DNA of 64,000 nt, taken from the NCBI GenBank assembly GCA_001749745.1, contig JWTM01000179.1, forward strand, positions 62,001-126,000, given 5' to 3'. Under the pieces are notes generated by a model that saw nothing but the letters and a program-made list of their open reading frames with translations, made no database searches and had not been told where the DNA came from. The DNA is from Candidatus Marispirochaeta associata. Lineage in GTDB: Bacteria; Spirochaetota; Spirochaetia; JC444; Marispirochaetaceae. The translations under genes were made by a program, and so were the position numbers. This document shows, one piece after another, positions 35,016 to 43,279 of the stretch (its first letter is position 1; every line of letters starts with the position of its first letter).

Positions 35016-36057
35016 TGAGTGCCTCCTGTCTCTCCGCTGAGGAGTTGAGCACCGCCGCGATGCAGCGCTGGTTGCGCAACCCCTCGGCCAGACCGGGGGT
35101 CGTCGGATCGGCCGCGGCGCCCTGTATTAACGCCAGAAAATTACGATAGGTGCTGACCGGTTTCTCACCGGCAATGAGCCGCGGGGCCGCCGCGTCGGCA
35201 TCCTGAAATTCGACCCGACTCTTATCGGCCTCGAGATCGAAGCGGAGAGAACCCTTCGAGCCGAAGATCTCCATCCAGATACGATCGCTCATCCCGACGG
35301 CAATCCGGCTGGCCCGGAGTTCTCCGGCCGCACCCGAATCCGTCCGGACCAGGGCTTGAAAGGCGTCGGGTGAATCTAGGCGATAGCGACCTACCCTTTC
35401 TCGTCCTTTGTCTATGACTAGGGTTTGACCCCGGACCTCGGCTGCCGGTGCAATCAGGTGCTCCACCAGATCGAAGAGATGGCTTCCCAGATCACCCACG
35501 ACCCCGGCCGGGGCGAAGCGGGAATCGAGACGCCAGGCCCAGGGGGATTCAGTCTCCCAGTCACCGTACTCCTTGGAGTGGATCCATCCCTGGTCGTAGC
35601 CGCCGGCGAAGGTTATAATTTCTCCCAGTGCACCTTCGTCGATGAACCTCTTTGCGACCTCTACCGCAGGGGCATTGCGCTTAGAGAAGTTGATTACCAC
35701 CGGAACCTCGCTATCCATCGGCAGCGCGGAACAGTCGGCGAGGCTCCCGGCGAAGGGTTTCTCGCACATAACAGGTACCCCGCGCGCTAAGGCTAGGGAC
35801 AGGACGGGGATATGCAGGTAATCGGGAGCGGCGATTATAATGCCGTCGACGGGAGTTTTGGTATCCAGAAGTTCGCGGTAGTCGATGAAGCGTTCGGGGA
35901 TTCCGTGGCGGTCGGCGAACTCGTGTAGTTTTTCCGGCGTGGGATCACAGCAGGCGCTTATGCTGCATCCGTAGCGGGTATAGAGTCGCTGATAGTGGCT
36001 TCCCATGAATCCGCATCCGATGAGCAAAAGGCTGGGGGTGACTGACCGGGGCTGCAT
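35008..36057 (-). CDS. Gfo/Idh/MocA family oxidoreductase
   Basis: The 349-residue enzyme has an N-terminal Rossmann fold (LLLIGCGFMGSHYQRLY), the family EKP motif (MCEKPFAGS) and a C-terminal substrate domain with DLGSHLFDLVEHL. It should oxidise a sugar or cyclitol hydroxyl with NAD(P). The frame can start at GTG 36072, but TATACT lies between, ending 6 nt before ATG 36057, which is chosen. It forms a coupled pair with the TIM-barrel gene and has its own promoter, separate from the lacI gene 39 nt upstream. Confidence 0.9.
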   Translation of the reverse strand: MQPRSVTPSLLLIGCGFMGSHYQRLYTRYGCSISACCDPTPEKLHEFADRHGIPERFIDYRELLDTKTPVDGIIIAAPDYLHIPVLSLALARGVPVMCEKPFAGSLADCSALPMDSEVPVVINFSKRNAPAVEVAKRFIDEGALGEIITFAGGYDQGWIHSKEYGDWETESPWAWRLDSRFAPAGVVGDLGSHLFDLVEHLIAPAAEVRGQTLVIDKGRERVGRYRLDSPDAFQALVRTDSGAAGELRASRIAVGMSDRIWMEIFGSKGSLRFDLEADKSRVEFQDADAAAPRLIAGEKPVSTYRNFLALIQGAAADPTTPGLAEGLRNQRCIAAVLNSSAERQEALNV

Positions 36058-36063
36058 ATCGGG

Positions 36064-36092
36064 AGTATACACCCCGTTTCCGGGAATTGAAA
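36064..36092 (-). promoter_or_regulatory. Promoter of the distal Gfo/Idh-isomerase pair, leaderless geometry
   Basis: A weak -35 TTTCAA (36087-36092), a 17-nt spacer and TATACT (36064-36069) precede 6 nt and ATG 36057. Confidence 0.5.
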
Positions 36093-36096
36093 AGAA

Positions 36097-37107
36097 TTAT
36101 TCGGCAGGTCGGCCGGTGCTTTCGCGGATGATGAAGCCCGAATCGATATAGTGGTCCATGCGTACTTCCCGGTTTTCGAGTCGGTCGATCAGCATGGCGG
36201 TGGCCTCCGCTCCCAGTTGAGTGACTGGGTTGTGGATGGTCGTCAGTCCCGGATGAGTATCCCGGGCGGGTCCCAGATTGTCGAAGCCGATGAGGCTGAT
36301 ATCCTTGGGGATCTCGATCTGCTGCTCCTGACAGTAGGACATAACCCCCAAGGCGCAGCGGTCGGAGGCGCAGAGGATTACCGTGGGCGGATTTCGGCGT
36401 TGAAGAAGCCGTTTTGCGGCGTTATAGCCGGAGGTCTTCGAGAAGTTGCCCGACTCGATCGCCGCCTTGAGGCCGTGCTCTTTGATCAGCTGCTTGAATA
36501 TCCGCAGCCGACTGGTGCCGTCCCAGTAGTCCAGATCTCCGTGGATGTAGCCGATTCGCTGATGACCCAGGCCGATTACGTGGCTGAAGGCGTCCCGCAT
36601 GCCCCGCTCGGGGCTGCAGTTGGCGCAGTAGAATCCCTTCTGATAGTTGTTGATCAGGATGAACGGGACTCCTCTGCTGTTGAGGTCCAGGAGACGCTGA
36701 TCCTTCAGCGGAGTGACTGAAAAGAGGAGGCCGTCGACCTCCTTCGAACGTACCAGCAGGCTCAGGTCCTTGTAATTGTCCCCCGCCTTGTCCAGGACGA
36801 TAGTAATGCTGTAACCCCGCTCCTCGGCCGCCATTAAGGTGCCGTCTAAAAGACGCGGGAAGTAGGCCCGGGAGAAGGGGGAGAAGCTCTTGTAGGTTCT
36901 CACCACGAGACCGATGCGATAGGTCTTGTTGCGGGCCAGGAGCGCCGCCTGGCGATTGGGAATGTAGCCGAGACGGTCGGCGATGTCTCTCACCCGGTCT
37001 TTGACGACCTCGGAAATCTGAGGGGAGTCGTTTAATGCACGCGAGACGGTCGACTCCGAAACCCCCGCCATCTTGGCGATTTCCGCCCGGGTGATTTTTA
37101 CTTCCAA
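36097..37107 (-). CDS. LacI-family transcriptional repressor
   Basis: The 336-residue regulator has an N-terminal helix-turn-helix (ITRAEIAKMAGVSESTVSRALND, with the LacI hinge ADRLGYIPNRQAALLA) and a periplasmic-binding-protein-like effector domain ending in TTIHNPVTQLGAEA. It should repress the adjacent sugar operon in the absence of its ligand. The likely operators are two GCACGCGCGTGC palindromes at the operon promoter. It starts with TTG at 37107 preceded by AAGGAAA and has its own promoter TTTACA-N17-TAAGAT. Confidence 0.92.
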   Translation of the reverse strand: MEVKITRAEIAKMAGVSESTVSRALNDSPQISEVVKDRVRDIADRLGYIPNRQAALLARNKTYRIGLVVRTYKSFSPFSRAYFPRLLDGTLMAAEERGYSITIVLDKAGDNYKDLSLLVRSKEVDGLLFSVTPLKDQRLLDLNSRGVPFILINNYQKGFYCANCSPERGMRDAFSHVIGLGHQRIGYIHGDLDYWDGTSRLRIFKQLIKEHGLKAAIESGNFSKTSGYNAAKRLLQRRNPPTVILCASDRCALGVMSYCQEQQIEIPKDISLIGFDNLGPARDTHPGLTTIHNPVTQLGAEATAMLIDRLENREVRMDHYIDSGFIIRESTGRPAE

Positions 37108-37135
37108 AGGTGTATTTCCTTATTCGGTTTGCGGT

Positions 37136-37164
37136 ATCTTATCGCTGCCGTCGGCTCCTGTAAA
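37136..37164 (-). promoter_or_regulatory. Promoter of the lacI-type gene
   Basis: TTTACA (37159-37164), a 17-nt spacer and TAAGAT (37136-37141), about 28 nt upstream of the TTG start, giving a leader with AAGGAAA. This first gene is therefore not leaderless. Confidence 0.6.
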
Positions 37165-37198
37165 TAGCGGGACCGGGCTTCTTGGCCCGGCCCCGCTA
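37165..37198 (-). terminator. GC-rich hairpin after the sugar-binding protein gene
   Basis: Arms TAGCGGG-A-CCGGGC and GCCCGG-C-CCCGCTA (13 pairs, one mismatch) enclose a 6-nt loop. It is downstream of the substrate-binding protein stop on the minus strand and is followed by a short TTTA. It probably terminates the sugar operon or protects its 3' end. Confidence 0.7.
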
Positions 37199-37242
37199 AA
37201 GACACATTTGTTAATAGCGTTTCTGTTCAGCTCTCTCCATGC

Positions 37243-38271
37243 TTAGAATACCGATTCAGGCTCGTAGTAGTTCTCCGCATTCTCTTTGGTGATCAGCTCG
37301 GCCGCCAGCTGGATAAATGCCGGCGGGGTATTCTGATAGAAGCCGGGCAGACTCTCGCCCCGGGCGCCGTGGACGCCGACCGATACGGCGGAAGCGGCCA
37401 TGTTCGGATGATAGGTGACGTCGGCCCGGATCCGGGGATCCTCCTCGTCCATGATCATCTTGATGATGTCCTTGCTGCCCGCGCCGCCCATGAAGAGCTT
37501 CACGTCGTCCCGGCCCGATTCCTCGTAGGCCTGGAGGGCGCCCTTGAGCACGTCGTCGTCCTGACAGAAGACGGCGTCGATCTCGGGATATTTCTGCAGA
37601 TAGTTCTCCATTAGCTCGAGACCCTTCTGGGTCGACCAGTGAGCGGGTTGAGATTCCAAGAGCTCGATGTCGGGATATTGGGCGATAACAGCCTCGAAGG
37701 CCTCGACCCGTTCGGTGTTGATCGGAACCGGCATGCCTTCCATGGCGACCAGCTTCCCTTCGCCGCCCATGGCTTCGGCCAGCCACTCGGCGGAGACGCG
37801 GCCCAAGCCGGGATTGTCGCCGGCCAGGTAGACGTCGTAGGCCTTCTCGGTCAGCCCGCGGTCGATAACTACCACGAAAATCCCTGCATCGTAGGCCTCT
37901 TTCACTACCGGGGTTACCGAGGAGTCGTGAGGCAGGATTACGAGGGCGTCGATCTCCTGGATCATCATATCCTCAACCACGGCGGCCATGTCGGCGGCGC
38001 TGGCGGCGGTCTTAAAGACGAATTCCACGTTGGGATCCATCGCCTTCCAGTCGTCGATAGCCTTCTCGGTCCACCAGACTACACCGCCCGTCCAGCCGTG
38101 GTCGGCGGTCGGAACAGTTACTCCGATCTTGACCGGTTCCCCGGCGGCGACCATCTCTTCCTGTTCGGCGGGAGCCGCGGCCGCGGGAGCCGCCTCTTCC
38201 TTCTGGCACGAGACAAGCAGTCCCGATACCGCTACGAGAGCGATCACAAACAACAGTAAAAGTTTCTTCAT
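37243..38271 (-). CDS. Sugar ABC transporter substrate-binding lipoprotein (RbsB-like)
   Basis: The 342-residue precursor has a lipoprotein signal (MKKLLLLFVIALVAVSGLLVSC, lipobox LVSC, Cys22), a low-complexity Ala/Glu linker and a type I periplasmic binding fold (KIGVTVPTADHGWTGGVVWWTEKAIDDW; ALVILPHDSS; DRGLTEKAYDVYLAGDN). It should capture a sugar or cyclitol. The gene follows the permease by 55 nt, and hairpins flank it on both sides, which probably raises its mRNA relative to the permease and ATPase. Confidence 0.93.
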   Translation of the reverse strand: MKKLLLLFVIALVAVSGLLVSCQKEEAAPAAAAPAEQEEMVAAGEPVKIGVTVPTADHGWTGGVVWWTEKAIDDWKAMDPNVEFVFKTAASAADMAAVVEDMMIQEIDALVILPHDSSVTPVVKEAYDAGIFVVVIDRGLTEKAYDVYLAGDNPGLGRVSAEWLAEAMGGEGKLVAMEGMPVPINTERVEAFEAVIAQYPDIELLESQPAHWSTQKGLELMENYLQKYPEIDAVFCQDDDVLKGALQAYEESGRDDVKLFMGGAGSKDIIKMIMDEEDPRIRADVTYHPNMAASAVSVGVHGARGESLPGFYQNTPPAFIQLAAELITKENAENYYEPESVF

Positions 38272-38291
38272 ACTTTCCTCCTGATATTTTT

Positions 38292-38312
38292 CACTCCCTC
38301 TAGGAGGGAGTG
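38292..38312 (-). repeat. Intercistronic hairpin between permease and binding-protein genes
   Basis: Perfect 9-bp arms CACTCCCTC and GAGGGAGTG enclose a 3-nt loop. There is no T-run after it on the minus strand. Such elements often act as processing or stabilising structures upstream of binding-protein messages. Confidence 0.65.
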
Positions 38313-38326
38313 GGAATCCAAATTTG

Positions 38327-39316
38327 TTAGTCCCGGCTCCGCTTGTACTGCAGCAGTACCGCGAAGATGATAACCAGTCCCTTCACTGTCCCCTGTAGAT
38401 AGGGCGAGACGCCGAGCATGTTGAGCATATTGTTGATGATGCCCAGAATGATCGCGCCGATCACGGTTCCGAGCACCGTACCCGATCCGCCGGACATTGA
38501 GGTCCCGCCGATAACCACCGCCGCGATAGCGTCCAGCTCGTAGAAGGTTCCCATGTTGGATGAACTGACCGCATTCAGCCGGGAGCCGAACATCACCGCT
38601 GTTACCCCGACGGTAAAGCCGGTAATCAGATAGGTCCCGAAGCGGACCAGATTGACCTTGATCGCCGAGTAGCGGGCAACCTGCTCTGAGGAACCGACGG
38701 CGACCACATAGCGACCGTAACGGGTATTCTGCAGCACTATCTGCAGCAGCACCGCCAGACCCAGAAAGCACCAGACCGGAATGAATATACCGAGGAATTT
38801 CCCCGCCCCGATCAGTCGGTACTGGTCGACCATCGAGCGATATTCCCCGGCGTTGATGAAGTAGAGGGCCAACGAACGGAAGATCGACATGGTTCCCAGG
38901 GTCACGACGAAGGAGGCGATCTTGAAACGGGTGACCATCAGGCCGTTGAAGGCTCCGCCGGCCACCGCCACGGCGATTGCGGTCATGATGGCGGCGAAGA
39001 TGCTCAATCCCACCGGCTCGATCGCATTCAGCACCAGGATGGCCAGGCCCCCTGATAGGGCCGCCAGAGAGCCGACCGATAGGTCGATTCCGCCGCCGAT
39101 GATGATGAAGGTCATCCCCAGGGCGATGGTGCCGGTGTAAGATACCTGCCTGAGAATGTTCAGCAGATTCTGCAGCTTTAAAAAATAGGGGCTGGAGACG
39201 GCGGAGATAACAAACAGTACCGCAAAGGCGATCAACGGCGCGAAGCGACTAATGTCTATCTCGCCCTTCTGTATCTTCTGCCGCAGCCCTGCGGTATCTA
39301 TGGTAGGTAATTTCAT
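38327..39316 (-). CDS. Sugar ABC transporter permease (RbsC-like)
   Basis: The 329-residue membrane protein of the BPD_transp_2 family has about 8-10 hydrophobic segments and the characteristic IIIGGGIDLSVGSLAALSGG near residue 70 and AIAAVVIGGTSMSGGSGTVLGTVIGA near residue 240. It forms the inner-membrane pore of a ribose-type importer. GGAGGG precedes the ATG, which overlaps the stop of the ATPase gene (39313-39316). Confidence 0.94.
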   Translation of the reverse strand: MKLPTIDTAGLRQKIQKGEIDISRFAPLIAFAVLFVISAVSSPYFLKLQNLLNILRQVSYTGTIALGMTFIIIGGGIDLSVGSLAALSGGLAILVLNAIEPVGLSIFAAIMTAIAVAVAGGAFNGLMVTRFKIASFVVTLGTMSIFRSLALYFINAGEYRSMVDQYRLIGAGKFLGIFIPVWCFLGLAVLLQIVLQNTRYGRYVVAVGSSEQVARYSAIKVNLVRFGTYLITGFTVGVTAVMFGSRLNAVSSSNMGTFYELDAIAAVVIGGTSMSGGSGTVLGTVIGAIILGIINNMLNMLGVSPYLQGTVKGLVIIFAVLLQYKRSRD

Positions 39317-40815
39317 GCCGAACGGCCCTCCTTAATGCCGGTGGCGTAGTACATAATCTCCTCCTCGGTGATTTCCTCGCCGGAGAGTTCTCCGGTTATG
39401 CGGCCCTCTTTCATTACACAGACCCTGGTGCAGAGTCCGATAACCTCCTCCAGCTCGGAGGAGATAACCATGCAGGCGATCCCGTCGTCGGCCAGCTGCC
39501 GGATGAAGCGATAGATCTCCATCTTGGCGTTGACGTCGATGCCGCGGGTCGGTTCGTCCAGGATCAGAATGGTCGGGTTGGTATCCATCCATTTGGCGAG
39601 ATAGACCTTCTGCTGATTCCCGCCGCTCAAGAAGCGCAGCGCCCCTTTGAGTGAAGCGGCACGCACATTGAAACGCTTCACATATTCGTCGGAGACCTGC
39701 TGCTCCTTGCGCTTATTGATCAGGCCGGAGATGTACTTCTTTAACGAGATAAGGGTGATATTCTCCGGGATGCCGAAGTTCATTACGATGCCCCGGCCCT
39801 GACGGTCTTCGGATATATAGCCGATGCCCAGATTCACCGCCTGCCGGGGGTGACGGATATCCGCTTCTTCACCGTGGACCTCGATGCTGCCCGAGACACG
39901 ATGCCGAAGACCCATGATCGCTTCCGAGAGCTCGGTGCGTCCCGAGCCGACCAGACCGGCGAATCCGAGGATCTCCCCCGATTTGAGCTCGAAGCTGATA
40001 TCGTCGAGCAGGGTCAGGTCCGAGAGGCCGGTAACCTTTAAAGCCGTCGCGCCGGTCTTCTCCCGTTTCTCCGGGAAGACCTGGCTCAGCTCCCGGCCGA
40101 CCATACGCCGGGCCATTTCGTCGGGATCCATCGCTCCCGTCTCTTCCAGGGCTACCTGGTCCCCGTCCCGCAGGATGAGGACACGGTCGCAGATATCCTT
40201 TACCTCGCCCAGCTTATGAGAGATGAAGAGGATCGCCACGCCGTGTTCTTTCAAGGTGCGCATGATCCGAAAGAGAATCTTCACCTCCGCCGGGTTGAGT
40301 ACGGTGGTCGGCTCATCCATGATGAGAATCTTCGATTCGTGGGCCAGAGCCTTGGCGATCTCCACCATCTGTTTCTGTGCCACGCTCAAAGAACGTATCT
40401 CCGCATCGGTACTGATGTCGGTCTCAAGCCGATCGAGGATTGTTTTTGTCGCTCTGCGCATCTCCGCCTTATCGAGCAGCGGTCCGCGCTCCTCCTCCTG
40501 GCCCAGGAAGACATTTTCAAATACGGTTAAGGTGTCGACCAGGTTGAACTCCTGGGGAACCATCGAGATTCCCAGGCGCTTGGCGACGCTGGGGTTTTTG
40601 ATCTCCACCCGCTCGCCGTTGAGGCTTACCGCACCGGAGGTCGGCCAGTAGATCCCCGACAGGATCTTCATAAAGGTCGACTTGCCGGCGCCGTTTTCGC
40701 CGATGACGCCCAGGATCTCCCCGGGCGTCATGCTGACGTTGACGTTGTTGAGTACGCGGACCCCGGAGAACTCCTTGGTGATTGCTTTCGCTTCCATCAA
40801 GGGGATGTCACTCAT
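39313..40815 (-). CDS. Sugar ABC transporter ATP-binding protein, duplicated ATPase (RbsA/MglA-like)
   Basis: The 500-residue protein has two ABC domains. The first has intact Walker A GENGAGKS, signature LSVAQKQMVEIAKAL and Walker B ILIMDEPT. The second (from about 260) has a degenerate Walker A region (AGLVGSGRTEL) but LSGGNQQKVYLAKW and ILILDEPTRGID. This asymmetry is standard for RbsA/MglA proteins. GGGAGG lies upstream of the ATG, 9 nt after the TIM-barrel gene. Confidence 0.95.
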   Translation of the reverse strand: MSDIPLMEAKAITKEFSGVRVLNNVNVSMTPGEILGVIGENGAGKSTFMKILSGIYWPTSGAVSLNGERVEIKNPSVAKRLGISMVPQEFNLVDTLTVFENVFLGQEEERGPLLDKAEMRRATKTILDRLETDISTDAEIRSLSVAQKQMVEIAKALAHESKILIMDEPTTVLNPAEVKILFRIMRTLKEHGVAILFISHKLGEVKDICDRVLILRDGDQVALEETGAMDPDEMARRMVGRELSQVFPEKREKTGATALKVTGLSDLTLLDDISFELKSGEILGFAGLVGSGRTELSEAIMGLRHRVSGSIEVHGEEADIRHPRQAVNLGIGYISEDRQGRGIVMNFGIPENITLISLKKYISGLINKRKEQQVSDEYVKRFNVRAASLKGALRFLSGGNQQKVYLAKWMDTNPTILILDEPTRGIDVNAKMEIYRFIRQLADDGIACMVISSELEEVIGLCTRVCVMKEGRITGELSGEEITEEEIMYYATGIKEGRSA

Positions 40816-40824
40816 TCCGCCTCC

Positions 40825-41814
40825 CTAGTTTTCCATCGCCCCGTCGAAGGCTACGTTCGACGGAGAGAAGTTTATGTTCTTCACGAAATCGCAGGCCTCT
40901 TTAGCGCCGAACTCCCGATCCATTCCGTTGTCCTCCCATTCGACCGAAAGGGGGCCCGCATAGACGCAGCTGTTGAGGGCGCGGATGATATCCTCGAAGT
41001 TTACGTCCCCGTGTCCGAGGGAGCGGAAGTTCCAGCCCCGGCGCAGATCGCCGAAGGGGATGTGGGAACCGAGAATGCCGGAACGACCGTCCAGGGTCAC
41101 CGCCGAATCCTTCATGTGCACATGGTAGACCCGCTCCGGGAAATCCCGGATCATCATCGCCGGATCCATCCCCTGCCAGATTAGGTGGCTGGGATCGAAG
41201 TTCATGCCCAGGGTCGCCCGGCCTTCGAAGGTGTCGAGCAGACGCTTCCAGGTATAGTAGTCGAAGGCTATCTCGGTAGGATGCACCTCGAGGGCGAACT
41301 TGACGCCCACTTCGTCGAAGACGTCGAAGATCGGGTCCCAAAGTTGACGGATCTTCTGGAAGCCCTTCTCAATCAACTCGTCCGAGGCAGGCGGAAAGGA
41401 GTAGAGGTAGCGCCAGATCGGCGAGCCCATAAAGCCGGTGACTACTTCGAGTCCCATGGCCTTCGCCGCCCGGGCGGTGTACTTCATCTCTTCCACGGCC
41501 CACTCGCGGATCTTATCCGGTTGCCCCGCCAGTTTGGCCGGCGCGAAGCCGTCCAGGCGTTCGTCCCAGATATCGCCCACACACTGACCGGCCAGATGGG
41601 CGCCGAGGGCCCAACAGCCGAGGTCGTATTTCTTCAAGATCGCCTTACGCTCCTCCACATAGGCGGGATCGGTGGCGGCCTTGCGGACGTCCATGTGGTC
41701 GCCCCAGCAGGCGATCTCGACTCCATCGTAACCGAAGTCGCTCATCATCTTGCAGACGTCCTCAAACGTGAGGTCCGCCCATTGTCCGGTAAAAATCGTT
41801 ACAGGTCGTGCCAT
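40825..41814 (-). CDS. Sugar phosphate isomerase/epimerase-like TIM barrel protein
   Basis: The 329-residue product begins MARPVTIFTGQWADLTFEDVCKMMSDFGYDGVEIACWGDHMDV. Further motifs are FALEVHPTEIAFDYY, LGMNFDPSHLIWQGMDP, YHVHMKDSAV and LSVEWEDNGMD, giving the Glu/Asp/His/Glu metal set of xylose isomerase-like barrels. An upstream extension to 41850 exists, but GGAG lies 6 nt before ATG 41814. It is second in the operon, between the dehydrogenase and the transporter genes, and is a distant partner of the similar enzyme at 34107. Confidence 0.9.
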   Translation of the reverse strand: MARPVTIFTGQWADLTFEDVCKMMSDFGYDGVEIACWGDHMDVRKAATDPAYVEERKAILKKYDLGCWALGAHLAGQCVGDIWDERLDGFAPAKLAGQPDKIREWAVEEMKYTARAAKAMGLEVVTGFMGSPIWRYLYSFPPASDELIEKGFQKIRQLWDPIFDVFDEVGVKFALEVHPTEIAFDYYTWKRLLDTFEGRATLGMNFDPSHLIWQGMDPAMMIRDFPERVYHVHMKDSAVTLDGRSGILGSHIPFGDLRRGWNFRSLGHGDVNFEDIIRALNSCVYAGPLSVEWEDNGMDREFGAKEACDFVKNINFSPSNVAFDGAMEN

Positions 41815-41839
41815 TCTTTTCTCCTTTTTTCCGTTGTCC

Positions 41840-43012
41840 TTAGAAATCAACCCAGGCGGCGTCTTGCTTCGAGCTCTCTACGCAGCGCTCGATAAAGCGC
41901 ACGCCTGCGGCTCCGGCTTCCGGCGAGGGGAAGTCGAGATCATTGTCGCTGAGCTTTTCACCCAGGGCCTTCTTTACGAGTGCATCGATATAGGTTGAAT
42001 AGATATTGGCGAAGGCCTCGAAGTAGCCCTCGGGGTGCCCTGCGGGGACCCGGACCAGTGATTCCGGTCGGGGATAGAAGCCGTCCCGGCCGCGGGAGAG
42101 GATCATCGCCGGCTTATCCTTGTAGACCACCTTGAGGTAGTTGGGATCCTCCTGACGCCAGTAGATCGCTCCTTTGGTACCGAAGATGCGCACCGAAAGC
42201 CCGTTGTCGTTGCCGATTGCGATCTGGCTGCTCCAGTAGAGCCCCTTCGCGCCGCTTTCGTAATCGATCATTATCGAGGCATTGTCGTCCAGCAGACGCC
42301 CCTCGACGAAGGTATCCAGCCGGGCGGAGAGGCGCTTGATCTTCAAGCCGGTCATATAACTGACGGTATTCTCCACATGGCTGCCGATATCGCCGACGCA
42401 GTTGGAGATCCCGCTCTGCGCCGGATCGGTGCGCCAGGCGGCCTGCTTGTTGTCGGTCTTCTCGACCAGATCGGCCATCCACTCCTGGGGATACTCAGCG
42501 TTAACAAAGCGGATATCGCCGATCTCTCCCCGGGCGATCAGTTCCCGAGCCTGCTTGACCGTCGGATATCCGGAGTAGGTGTAGGTTACCGCGAAGAGCA
42601 GACCCTTCTTTTTTGCCAGGCTGGCCAGTTTCTCGGCCTCACCTGAGTCGGTGGTCAACGGCTTATCGCAAACTACGTTGATGCCGTTCTCGAGGAATGT
42701 GCGGCAGATATTGTAGTGCGAGCTGTTGGGGGTTACGACGACTACGAAATCGATCCCGTCGGATCGCTTCGACTCCGCTTGAGCCATCTCGGTGTAGGAT
42801 TCGTAGAGCCGCTCCTTCTCTACATGAAGGGCCGCGCCGGTCTTCAGGGTCGTGGGAAAGCTGCGCGAAAAGCAGCCTGCGCTCAAGAATGCTTTTCCAT
42901 CCAGGCCGATTGCTTTGCGGTGCACGTCGCCGATGAAGGCGCCTTCGCCGCCGCCGACCATACCGTACCTGACGACGGGGGCGGCGTTTCCCGATTTACT
43001 TGCTTCAATCAT
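41840..43012 (-). CDS. Gfo/Idh/MocA family oxidoreductase
   Basis: The 390-residue enzyme has a Rossmann motif YGMVGGGEGAFIGDVHRKA, the family motif CDKPLTTDSGEA (Asp in place of the more common Glu of EKP) and a substrate-domain CVGDIGSHVENTVSYMTGL. It should oxidise a sugar or cyclitol with NAD(P). It is first in the operon, with AAGGAG 6 nt upstream of the ATG. The preceding 270 bp carry the promoter and two palindromic operator copies. Confidence 0.93.
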   Translation of the reverse strand: MIEASKSGNAAPVVRYGMVGGGEGAFIGDVHRKAIGLDGKAFLSAGCFSRSFPTTLKTGAALHVEKERLYESYTEMAQAESKRSDGIDFVVVVTPNSSHYNICRTFLENGINVVCDKPLTTDSGEAEKLASLAKKKGLLFAVTYTYSGYPTVKQARELIARGEIGDIRFVNAEYPQEWMADLVEKTDNKQAAWRTDPAQSGISNCVGDIGSHVENTVSYMTGLKIKRLSARLDTFVEGRLLDDNASIMIDYESGAKGLYWSSQIAIGNDNGLSVRIFGTKGAIYWRQEDPNYLKVVYKDKPAMILSRGRDGFYPRPESLVRVPAGHPEGYFEAFANIYSTYIDALVKKALGEKLSDNDLDFPSPEAGAAGVRFIERCVESSKQDAAWVDF

Positions 43013-43039
43013 CCGTCTCTCCTTCTATGTAATACTATT

Positions 43040-43051
43040 GCACGCGCGTGC
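43040..43051. promoter_or_regulatory. LacI-type operator O1 at the sugar operon start
   Basis: The perfect palindrome GCACGCGCGTGC sits about 7 nt after a TATATC -10 candidate (43058-43063, with TCGAAT as a weak -35), i.e. over the expected transcription start, the classic repressor position. Confidence 0.7.
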
Positions 43052-43132
43052 GTAAATCGATATAAAAAAATCGAATTACCCATTCGATTGCATTCTCAGC
43101 CGCGTACCAGCCGAGTATTTGTACCCCGTTGT

Positions 43133-43144
43133 GCACGCGCGTGC
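43133..43144. promoter_or_regulatory. LacI-type operator O2, upstream copy
   Basis: A second exact copy of GCACGCGCGTGC lies 93 bp (centre to centre) from O1, close to nine helical turns, upstream of the promoter. Binding at both could form a repression loop. Confidence 0.65.
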
Positions 43145-43279
43145 GTTATTCGGTATCGTAGCACGGCTTTTTTCGGGGCGCAAGTTTTTTTTTACCCTGC
43201 CGATAAAGAAAGGGGGTCCCCAACCGAAAGAGGCGTTCCTCCATAGCGACACGAGGAAAAAGGGTATACCATTTAGACT

